Source: Bacteroidales bacterium
GTDB lineage: Bacteria; Bacteroidota; Bacteroidia; Bacteroidales; P3
Assembly: GCA_017451385.1 (NCBI GenBank)
Contig: JAFSPS010000011.1
Span: 124,001-188,000, forward strand
Reading direction: 5' to 3'
Length of the DNA: 64,000 nucleotides
Each line of letters opens with the position of its first letter. The first letter of the stretch is position 1. Below the pieces are notes generated by a model, which saw only the letters and a list, made by a program, of their open reading frames with translations, ran no database searches and was not told the DNA's origin. The translations under genes were made by a program, and so were the position numbers. This document shows, piece after piece, positions 1-7,121 of this stretch.

Positions 1-251
1 TGCAGCTTGACGTCTTCCATCTGTGATTCGGGATAGTAGTTGGTGTAGGGGTCCATAGAGGCCAGCATGGCGTCAATGGCAGTCTTCATCACTTTGCCGG
101 GTTCTACATCGTCAACATAATACTGGTTAAGCGTCTTATAGACGTCGGCAAAGATTTCTAAATTTTTGGATATTTCGAAACTGCGGTCTTCCTGTGCCGT
201 CAGAAGCATGGGGAAGCACAAGGCAAGGGCATATAGCGAAAAACGTTTCAT
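1..251 (-). CDS. S41-family C-terminal processing peptidase, N-terminal fragment
   Basis: This is the first 83 codons of a gene that runs off the left edge. It starts with a signal peptide (MKRFSLYALALCFPMLLTAQ). The stretch after it (a helix with NLEIFADVYKTLNQYYVDD, then AIDAMLASMDPYTNYYPE) is the usual start of Bacteroidota CtpA-type proteases, which are periplasmic serine/lysine peptidases with a PDZ domain. The catalytic part lies outside the window, so function is inferred only from this N-terminal signature. It follows the antiporter gene by 31 bases on the same strand and may be its operon partner. Confidence 0.75.
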   Translation of the reverse strand, partial: MKRFSLYALALCFPMLLTAQEDRSFEISKNLEIFADVYKTLNQYYVDDVEPGKVMKTAIDAMLASMDPYTNYYPESQMEDVKL

Positions 252-282
252 GGTGAGTTTTTTTTTGAAGGCTGTGTCTGAT

Positions 283-2526
283 TTAGTTTTCTTTTATGAA
301 GCGCGAGAGTTGTATCTCATCGGGTGATACGAACCATACTATGTCGCCTATGTTAAAGATAGTGTCGGCTTTAGGATTGAGCATATATTCTCCGTTGCGT
401 TCAATGGCTATCACCATGCCGTTGTAGCGTTTGCGGAAGTCAGATTGTCTGAGGTTTTTGCCGTGAAGTGGTCCGTTTTCAATGATGACATAGCGGTAGG
501 TGTTCACCTCGATGTCGGAGTGGTCGCGAATCAGCATCTCAGGCTCTACCTCTACTGAGGGGCGGAAGAGGGCTATGTTGTCCTCGGTGCCTATCACGGT
601 GATGCGGTCGGCAGGCATGAGGATTTCTTCGCTCTCTGGCAGATTGATGACGTTGGTGCCGCGTTCAATGGTTACGATGCTCAGACCGTAGTGGTCGCGC
701 GTGTTGGCTTGTCGCAGCGTCTGCCCTACCAGAGGGGAGAAGGCTGAGAGGGTCATCCGCTCCATGCTGAAGGTTTGTTCCATGTCTTTGGGGATGCGGA
801 ATGAGTTTTGCTCCTGACGCTGGTTGAAGTTGCTCACAAAATGCTCTTGTATGCGCAGATAGGCTTGTGTGGCGCTGCGCGACGACACGAGGATGCCCAG
901 CACGAAGATGGCTATCACAAGGATGAAGCCCAGCGCAAGGTGTATGTATTGTCCAAGAACAAGGCCAACGAAGAAGAAGGCCACGAAGATTCGAAGAATC
1001 ACTAATGGGATTACCGCCACCTGACTGTTGTGGTAGGCACTGAGCATCTTGCGTACACGCTCATGGTTGACATTCTGCACCATAGCCCAGATGAAAGGAG
1101 CCATGACCACCAGTGTGATGCCGGCACCCAGCAGGTTGCCCCAGATAGGTTTTATCTCGTAGCTGGCAAAAAGCTTGGTGATGAACGGCTGGAGCAGCGT
1201 GAACGAGAGCAGAGAGATGGCACCGAGAATGGCGCCATAGATAAGGATAGAGCTCAACTGCTTCTTGATGAAATTTTTGACCATTTTCTCGTGGTCTGAG
1301 CTATTGGCCGATGCCGAATAGTTGTCAAGGGCATTTTTTAGTTTCTCGGGGATACGTGGTGAGATCCATTCGTAGGCTGGCAGGCCAGCTTTTATCATGT
1401 ATGGCGTTACGAAGGTGGTGATGATGGACACCGATACGATGATGGGGTAGATGGGGTCGCGGATGACGCCAAAGCTAAGGCCGAGGCCGGCAATGATGAA
1501 GGAGAACTCGCCAATCTGGCAGAAGCAGAAGCCGCTCTGCATAGCTGTCTTGAGGGGTTTGCCGCTGAGGATGACGCCCAGCGTTGCCGCCAGCGACTTG
1601 AAGAGCACTATGGCCAACGCAATGACAAGGATAGGCACGATGTACTGTACTAAGACCTGCGGGTCCACCAGCATGCCTACGGAGACGAAGAATACCGCGC
1701 CGAAGAGGTTTTTCACTGGCGTGACGATGCGGTGAATGAGGTCTGCCTCGATAGTCTCGGCAAGGATGGTGCCCATGACGAAAGCACCCAAAGCGGTGGA
1801 GAAGCCGGCATAGGAAGCCAGCACTACCATGCCGAAGCATAGCCCTATGGCTACAATGAGCAGAGTCTCCTCGGTCATAAAGCGGCGCATCCAACGTAGG
1901 AAGGTGGGTATCAGATAGATGCCGAAAGTGAAGACGATGATGAGGAAGAATACGAGTTTCAGCAGGCTATATACCAGCTCTCCGCCGTTGAAGCTACGGC
2001 TCACCGACAGTGTGGAGAGAAGAACCAAAAGTAGTACTGCCACAAGGTCTTCCACGACGAGAACGGCTGTGACGGTATTGGTGAACTTCTGTTGTTTTAG
2101 TTTCAGGTCGTCGAACGATTTTATGATGATTGTCGTTGAGGAGATGGACATCATGCATCCCAAGAAGATAGACTCCATTTGGGAAAAGCCCAGTAGTTTG
2201 CCTATGGAGCTGCCTATTAGGAACATCACGGCGAGTTCGGTCAGTGCTGTGATGGCTCCTGTAGCACCTACTTTCTTCAGTTTTTTGATGCTGAACTCCA
2301 GTCCGAGAGCGAACATGAGGAACACGATGCCGATGTCGCTCCATACATGTACGGAGGTTTCGTCAGTGATGGCGGGGAACCAAGTGATGTGGGGGCCGAT
2401 GAAGAATCCGGCGACAATGTAGCCGAGCACCAGCGGTTGCTTCAGTCCCTTGAAAATGACTGTGACAAGGCCTGCGGTGATGAGGATTATTGCTAAGTCG
2501 AGAAAGAGAGGAGGTAGGGATGACAT
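283..2526 (-). CDS. CPA2-family cation:proton antiporter with two RCK_C domains
   Basis: A 747-residue inner-membrane protein. The first ~390 residues hold about 12 hydrophobic segments of the Na+/H+ exchanger fold (start LFLDLAIILITAGLVTVIF; motif GYIVAGFFIGP). A further membrane stretch covers ~425-550. Two TrkA-C/RCK_C-like regulatory domains follow at about 590-660 and 665-740. KefB-like transporters of this family exchange K+ or Na+ for protons. The RCK_C domains suggest ligand gating, but no NAD-binding RCK_N Rossmann motif is visible. The exonuclease gene lies 33 bases upstream and the S41 protease gene 31 bases downstream, so the three may be co-transcribed. The ion specificity cannot be told from sequence. 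Confidence 0.88.
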   Translation of the reverse strand: MSSLPPLFLDLAIILITAGLVTVIFKGLKQPLVLGYIVAGFFIGPHITWFPAITDETSVHVWSDIGIVFLMFALGLEFSIKKLKKVGATGAITALTELAVMFLIGSSIGKLLGFSQMESIFLGCMMSISSTTIIIKSFDDLKLKQQKFTNTVTAVLVVEDLVAVLLLVLLSTLSVSRSFNGGELVYSLLKLVFFLIIVFTFGIYLIPTFLRWMRRFMTEETLLIVAIGLCFGMVVLASYAGFSTALGAFVMGTILAETIEADLIHRIVTPVKNLFGAVFFVSVGMLVDPQVLVQYIVPILVIALAIVLFKSLAATLGVILSGKPLKTAMQSGFCFCQIGEFSFIIAGLGLSFGVIRDPIYPIIVSVSIITTFVTPYMIKAGLPAYEWISPRIPEKLKNALDNYSASANSSDHEKMVKNFIKKQLSSILIYGAILGAISLLSFTLLQPFITKLFASYEIKPIWGNLLGAGITLVVMAPFIWAMVQNVNHERVRKMLSAYHNSQVAVIPLVILRIFVAFFFVGLVLGQYIHLALGFILVIAIFVLGILVSSRSATQAYLRIQEHFVSNFNQRQEQNSFRIPKDMEQTFSMERMTLSAFSPLVGQTLRQANTRDHYGLSIVTIERGTNVINLPESEEILMPADRITVIGTEDNIALFRPSVEVEPEMLIRDHSDIEVNTYRYVIIENGPLHGKNLRQSDFRKRYNGMVIAIERNGEYMLNPKADTIFNIGDIVWFVSPDEIQLSRFIKEN

Positions 2527-2559
2527 TGATTATCCTATTCTTAATTATAATGAGGTTTT

Positions 2560-3429
2560 CTACCGGCTGTTGAATTTGTTTTGAAGTTGTTTAAGTTTGT
2601 TGTCTTTCATGCGTTGGCTCACCTCTTTCACTACCGCTTTGGTGGAGCGAGGAAAATCTGCGTTGAGCATCCATGCCGCATAGGAAGGTTCAATGTTGAA
2701 AATATCTTCGAGACGACGTCCTTTGTATTTGCCAAAGTTGAACACCTCGTGATGCTCGGCATCATAAACGATGTGCCCCACAAGGTCGGCATTGTTGCCA
2801 ATGGAGCTGAAGATGCTCAGAGCATCGACATCATTTTTAACGGGTGCTTTTTCGAATACGCCCTCTTTCACCTCGTAGTCAATACCTTCGTAGCGTTCGA
2901 GCTGGGAGAGGAGAACCATATAGGTGGCGCGGGTGTCGGCATCGGCGGAATGAGGGTTGGGGAAGTCTTTGCCACCGCAATAGAAGCGGAAGGCGGCGCG
3001 TAGCGTGCGAGACTCCATTTTATGAAAGATGTTTTGCACATCTATAAGGCGATGGTCTCGAATGTTGAAGTCTTGGTATTCGGCACGCAGGAATTCCTCC
3101 ACCAGCAGAGGAACGTCGAATTTGTTGGAGTTGTAGCCTGCAAGGTCGGCATCGCCAATGAAGGCAGCCACCTCGGGAGCCAGCTCTTTGAAAGTGGGCT
3201 TGTCGGCAACATCGGCGTTGGTAATATGGTGCACAGCAGTCGTCTCGGCAGGGATGTTGACGGTGTTGCCAAACTCATCAACGGGGTGCACGCGCCACAC
3301 GCGTTCGTCCTCGCTGCCGTCGGGGTTGATTTTAAGGAAACACATCTCTAAGATGTGGTCTTTGCCTACCTGCAGGCCTGTGGTCTCAAGGTCGAAAAAA
3401 ACTAATGGACGTTGGAGGTTGAGTTGCAT
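2560..3429 (-). CDS. DnaQ-family 3'-5' exonuclease with ExoX-like C-terminal domain
   Basis: A 289-residue DEDDh exonuclease. Motif ExoI is FFDLETTG (Asp13, Glu15), ExoII lies in GYNSNKFDVPLL near residue 105, and ExoIII is the His and Asp of NPHSADADTRATY. This family removes nucleotides from 3' ends in proofreading or repair. The C-terminal 70 residues (FGKYKGRRLEDIF ... YAAWML) look like the ExoX-type C-terminal domain found on such exonucleases in Bacteroidota. It is not fused to a polymerase, so it is either a stand-alone nuclease or an epsilon-like subunit. It lies first in a probable three-gene minus-strand unit with the antiporter and S41 protease. Confidence 0.88.
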   Translation of the reverse strand: MQLNLQRPLVFFDLETTGLQVGKDHILEMCFLKINPDGSEDERVWRVHPVDEFGNTVNIPAETTAVHHITNADVADKPTFKELAPEVAAFIGDADLAGYNSNKFDVPLLVEEFLRAEYQDFNIRDHRLIDVQNIFHKMESRTLRAAFRFYCGGKDFPNPHSADADTRATYMVLLSQLERYEGIDYEVKEGVFEKAPVKNDVDALSIFSSIGNNADLVGHIVYDAEHHEVFNFGKYKGRRLEDIFNIEPSYAAWMLNADFPRSTKAVVKEVSQRMKDNKLKQLQNKFNSR

Positions 3430-3561
3430 GATGATGGTGTTTAGTCGTTAATAATATGGTAGATTGGTTTGAGTTAATTTTTTTTTAGCACAGTTATTGT
3501 TTTCTGATATGCCCTTGCGTGTTGTGCTATTATTTTAACTCGTTTTGTGGTGTTTTTATTG

Positions 3562-4380
3562 TCAGTAGCGTGACACTTTGTGGATTCTCAACAGAGTGTC
3601 GAGTAACGCATTGGCATGGTCAAGACGTAGCATGTTGGCTCCGTCGGATTTTGCGTGTTGTGGGTCAGGATGTGTCTCCATGAAGATGCCGTCGCAAGCC
3701 ACAGCCACGGCGGCACGACCGATAGTCTCTATCATTTCGGGGTTGCCGCCCGTTACGCCAGCCACCTGATTGGGTTTCTGTAGTGAGTGCGTGATGTCAA
3801 CAACTACGGGCACATTGTTTTTCTTCATCTCTGTCACGCCGCGGAAATCTACTACGAGGTCTTGATAGCCGAAGGTGGTGCCGCGCTCGGTGAGCATCAC
3901 GTTGTCGTTGCCGAAGTGACGCATTTTATCCACAGCATGTATCATGGCTTCGGGCGAGAGAAATTGTCCTTTCTTGACATTCACTGCTTTGCCTGTTGCT
4001 GCGGCAGCATGCAGCAGGTCGGTCTGCCGGCAGAGGAATGCCGGAATCTGCAGCACATCGACATAGAGTGCTGCACGTTGGGCTTCTGCCTCGTTGTGAA
4101 CGTCGGTAACTACGGGAATGTTGTATTTCTCGCCGATAGTGCGAAGTATTTCCAATCCGGCGATATCGCCGATGCCAGTGAATGAGTCGAGTCGGGAACG
4201 GTTGGCTTTTTTATACGATGCTTTGAAAGCGAAAGGTATCTGCAATCGTTCCGTCATCTGCACCAATCTTTCGGCGATGGCGAAAGGACTATGTTCGTCC
4301 TCAATAACACACGGACCGGCAATCAAGAAGAAATTGCCGGTCGTGGTATGTTTTAGCTTTTGTAGTTTGGGGTATATCAT
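3562..4380 (-). CDS. kdsA: 3-deoxy-8-phosphooctulonate synthase (Kdo8P synthase)
   Basis: A 272-residue TIM-barrel enzyme that condenses phosphoenolpyruvate with arabinose 5-phosphate to give Kdo 8-phosphate, the first committed step to Kdo for lipopolysaccharide. The substrate loop KANRS and the GTTFGY motif are present. Cys24 in IAGPCVIED, the His of DITHSLQKPN, the Glu of METHPDP and the Asp of AKSDGAN are the four metal ligands of the metal-dependent class; the E. coli enzyme has Asn at the Cys position. kdsB and waaA, which act later in the same pathway, are also in this window but not adjacent. Confidence 0.96.
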   Translation of the reverse strand: MIYPKLQKLKHTTTGNFFLIAGPCVIEDEHSPFAIAERLVQMTERLQIPFAFKASYKKANRSRLDSFTGIGDIAGLEILRTIGEKYNIPVVTDVHNEAEAQRAALYVDVLQIPAFLCRQTDLLHAAAATGKAVNVKKGQFLSPEAMIHAVDKMRHFGNDNVMLTERGTTFGYQDLVVDFRGVTEMKKNNVPVVVDITHSLQKPNQVAGVTGGNPEMIETIGRAAVAVACDGIFMETHPDPQHAKSDGANMLRLDHANALLDTLLRIHKVSRY

Positions 4381-4566
4381 TATGAGCTGTGTATTATAGT
4401 GAGTAGTAGTTTTATGTTGTTGTGATTATTTCTTTTATACAGATTTCTTTAACGGCAGCGATAATAGTCGAAAAAAAACGAAAAAACAATATCATACCAT
4501 TGTTTTGTCGTGATGACAAATGGTAAACGGGCTGCTGTTGAGTATGATGTTGGCAGCCTTTGCAAT

Positions 4567-4590
4567 TGTGGCGGGCTAAGCTCCGCCACA
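4567..4590 (-). terminator. Inverted repeat, possible minus-strand terminator
   Basis: TGTGGCGG and CCGCCACA form a strong GC-rich hairpin 6 bases beyond the stop of the four-helix-bundle gene. There is no clear T-run, so termination is inferred from position and stem strength only. The remaining 187 bases up to kdsA show nothing else recognisable. Confidence 0.45.
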
Positions 4591-4595
4591 TGGCC

Positions 4596-5042
4596 TTAGA
4601 AATTGGTGTCTATGTCGTCGATGTTATCCTCTGCCGACATAGGCTCGTCTTCTTGCGAGCGGCGTCCGCGCTGCAGAGAGATGATGAGAGCACCAATCAT
4701 GCGAGTCATCTCCATCAGGTATTCTGCAGACTGGTCGGCGTCCTCGTCACTGAGGAGTGCGGTGCCTTTGGCAACAGATGTATAGACATAACATTCGCGT
4801 ATGGCCGTTTTTGAGATTTTCAGGTAGTGCTCAAACTGGCTTTTGTTGCGAGAAGAGCCTTCAGCGATGTTGATAGCAATGTCATACGACGAGTTGCAGA
4901 AAGCGTTGATTAGGTTACGCTCGCACTCGGTGTGCGGCTCATGCAGGTGTTGCACCACCCATTGGCTGTAGGCTGTTGCTTTGGCGTAGATGCGCAACTC
5001 CTCGAAACGGAAGAAGCATCCCTGTCGTTCTTGTGTTTCCAT
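4596..5042 (-). CDS. Four-helix-bundle protein (23S rRNA intervening-sequence protein family)
   Basis: A 148-residue protein in the four-helix-bundle family first seen in 23S rRNA intervening sequences. The cues are FRFEELRIYAKATAYSQWV near the start, then CNSSYDIAINIAEGSSRNKSQ and FEHYLKISKTAIRECYVY. No enzymatic role is known for the family. Here it stands alone, not inside an rRNA gene. An in-frame start 18 codons upstream would overlap the preceding gene; the ATG at 5040-5042 begins METQERQG and leaves a 40-base gap, so it is preferred. The C-terminus is acidic (SAEDNIDDIDTNF). Confidence 0.75.
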   Translation of the reverse strand: METQERQGCFFRFEELRIYAKATAYSQWVVQHLHEPHTECERNLINAFCNSSYDIAINIAEGSSRNKSQFEHYLKISKTAIRECYVYTSVAKGTALLSDEDADQSAEYLMEMTRMIGALIISLQRGRRSQEDEPMSAEDNIDDIDTNF

Positions 5043-5082
5043 AGATTTTTTTTGTTGATGAAATATAGATATCTGTATAAAA

Positions 5083-6066
5083 CTATTCTTCTTCAAAAAG
5101 AGATTTTATGGCGTGAATACGCATGCGTGCTGAGGCGTTGTCCGCCCCTTTCATGGCGAGCAGTCCGACAAACTGTTCGATAGTTTCAAAGTTGTGACGT
5201 TGCATCCATTGCTCCAACGCTTTTTGCATGGTGGTGATATGCTCTATGCCGTGGCGGTAGAGGCTTGAAGACACTTGCGTGGTGCTTGCGCCAGCAAGGA
5301 GAGCCTTTATCACATCGTCGCCATTGTCGATGCCTGTGGCGGCGGACAGTGTGCCGCGCGTTTTCTTTGATAGTATTGAGATCCATCGTAGAGTGCTGTC
5401 GAGGTCTTCTATATGGTGCTCTATGGGCATTGGCGCATAGCGTATGTTTTCAATATCCATGGCCATCCATACGTCGGTGTCGAACAGCGTGATGCTTTGC
5501 ACGCCGGACCACGACAGCTGCTGTATGAATCGTGCCATGTCGGTGAAGCAGGAGCCCAGCTTGATGGCTACGGGCAGCGAGGTGACGCGTTTGATGGTCT
5601 GCAGCACTTGCGAGAAGGTGCGTTCCACATCGGATGCCGTGGTGAGGATGTCGTAAGGACGCATCGCCATGTTGAGCTCTATGGCCTTGCACCCCACCAG
5701 CTCGTAGTTTTTCACATAGTTGAGCCACGACTCGAGCGAGATGCAGTTGATGCTTCCCAAGACGGGGATGCTGACGGCTTCGGTTATCTTGTTCAGCTCG
5801 GCGAAGTAGTCGTCCATTTGGTATCCGTGATGAATGGATTCTACATAGTCGTATGCTTCTCCGTATATTTCGGTACGGGCAAGTGTCGTGGTATTATGTT
5901 TAATGTCGTATGCAAATTCTTCCTCAAATTTTGTCTTTATTATTACTGCACCTGCACCGGCATCTTGCATTCTCAGAATGTTGTCGAGGTTGCCCGTCAA
6001 GCCGCAGCTACCCACGATGATGGGTGTTTTTAGTTGAATCCCAAGATATTTTACACTTGTATTCAT
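5083..6066 (-). CDS. Dihydroorotate dehydrogenase-like flavoprotein
   Basis: A 327-residue class 1 dihydroorotate-dehydrogenase-like TIM barrel. The start MNTSVKYLGIQLKTPIIVGS and the phosphate-binding loop near TGIDNGDDVIKALLAGAS support an FMN-binding fold. The loop that in true PyrD carries the catalytic Cys or Ser (NxSCPN type) reads ELNMAMRP here, so a role in pyrimidine synthesis is doubtful. This form is common in Bacteroidota next to unrelated genes and its substrate is unknown. The ATG at 6064-6066 fits the family start better than the in-frame ATG 15 codons upstream. Confidence 0.8.
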   Translation of the reverse strand: MNTSVKYLGIQLKTPIIVGSCGLTGNLDNILRMQDAGAGAVIIKTKFEEEFAYDIKHNTTTLARTEIYGEAYDYVESIHHGYQMDDYFAELNKITEAVSIPVLGSINCISLESWLNYVKNYELVGCKAIELNMAMRPYDILTTASDVERTFSQVLQTIKRVTSLPVAIKLGSCFTDMARFIQQLSWSGVQSITLFDTDVWMAMDIENIRYAPMPIEHHIEDLDSTLRWISILSKKTRGTLSAATGIDNGDDVIKALLAGASTTQVSSSLYRHGIEHITTMQKALEQWMQRHNFETIEQFVGLLAMKGADNASARMRIHAIKSLFEEE

Positions 6067-6228
6067 TACTGATTGAGTTCTTCGTTTCTCATTTGTTTGG
6101 TGTCGAGGCAATGCTCTTTCCCGTCGTTAGGGCTGTTTAATCTCTTCTTAAATGTCTCTTATCTGCTTTTTATCAGTCCTTATCGTTTATAGGATGAATG
6201 TAGCATCTGCATCGAACTATATAATTTG

Positions 6229-6236
6229 CAAATGTA
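6229..6236 (-). promoter_or_regulatory. Candidate -7 element for the dehydrogenase-like gene
   Basis: The minus strand reads TACATTTG, matching the Bacteroidota -7 consensus TANNTTTG. No clear TTTG lies 19-20 bases upstream, so support is partial. It lies in the 364-base divergent region 6067-6430, which otherwise holds only the plus-strand promoter at 6396. Confidence 0.4.
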
Positions 6237-6395
6237 ATTCTTTTTTTTTGATTATTTAACATGAAAAATAATACATTCCTATATTTTACTTTTATGCTGC
6301 TGATTTTCAGTCTGCTTTTTTATTTTGTAATATTGCGTATAGATATAAAATGCAATTTTGTGAATAAAAATGGTCTGCAAGTGAAAAAAAAACGT

Positions 6396-6403
6396 TACTT
6401 TTG
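6396..6403 (+). promoter_or_regulatory. Candidate -7 element for the TPR protein gene
   Basis: TACTTTTG matches TANNTTTG. Transcription from it would start near 6410, after the first in-frame ATG of the reading frame (6401) and before the ATG at 6431. This supports 6431 as the true start. Confidence 0.5.
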
Positions 6404-6430
6404 CAAACTCAAAAAACTAACATTATCACA

Positions 6431-7117
6431 ATGAAAGAGACACAAACAGAAAATAAGCAGCTTGTTGAGGCTGCTGATTTCTTTGCAAAGGCAGAGGCTT
6501 TTTTCAATGCTAATAAGAAAACCATCTATATCGTACTTGCTGCGATAGTGGTTGTTGTTCTTGGATTTTTCGGCATCAAGAAGTGGTATGTGGAGCCTCG
6601 TGAGCAGCAGGCAGCCGAGGACATGTTTGCCGCTGAGAACTACTTTGGCAATAGCGAGTATGAGAAAGCCCTCAATGGCGATGAGACTATCAATTCGCTG
6701 GGCTTCCTCGACATTATCGACGAGTATGGCTCGACAAAAGCTGGCAACCTTGCCCGCTACTATGCTGGCATCTGCGAGTTGCAGCTGGGTAAATATGATG
6801 AGGCAATAGACCATTTGAAGAAATATAACGGCAAGGACAGTTTCACGCAGGGTATGGCTCTGATGGCTCAGGGCGATGCTGAGATGGAGCTGGGCGACAA
6901 GGATAAAGCCCTCTCACTCTATCAGAAGGCTGCCAAGAGCAGTGACAACGACATCGTTGCCCCGCAGGCTCTCTTCAAAGCAGGCATGGTGTATATTGTG
7001 CTCAAGGACAACGCCAAAGCGGTCCAGATGTTTGAGCAGATAAAGGAGAAATATCCCAATAGCACTGAAAGTCGTGAAGTGGATGAGTATATTGCTTATG
7101 CTGAAACGTCCAAATAA
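6431..7117 (+). CDS. Membrane-anchored tetratricopeptide-repeat protein (YfgM-like)
   Basis: A 228-residue protein with a short cytoplasmic N-terminus, one transmembrane helix at about 31-52 (IYIVLAAIVVVVLGFFGI) and TPR-type helical repeats over the rest (YYAGICELQLGKYDEAIDHL, then QGDAEMELGDKDKALSLY, then PQALFKAGMVYIVLKDNAKA). The topology resembles YfgM/AncA-type periplasmic TPR proteins that assist secretion, but that role is inferred. It ends 4 bases before the patatin-barrel gene, so the two are probably one transcript and may work together at the envelope. Confidence 0.82.
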   Translation: MKETQTENKQLVEAADFFAKAEAFFNANKKTIYIVLAAIVVVVLGFFGIKKWYVEPREQQAAEDMFAAENYFGNSEYEKALNGDETINSLGFLDIIDEYGSTKAGNLARYYAGICELQLGKYDEAIDHLKKYNGKDSFTQGMALMAQGDAEMELGDKDKALSLYQKAAKSSDNDIVAPQALFKAGMVYIVLKDNAKAVQMFEQIKEKYPNSTESREVDEYIAYAETSK

Positions 7118-7121
7118 ACGA

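Noticed and set aside
5083..6066. Naming the flavoprotein pyrD
   Set aside because: The catalytic loop of dihydroorotate dehydrogenase is not present, so only a family-level name is given.
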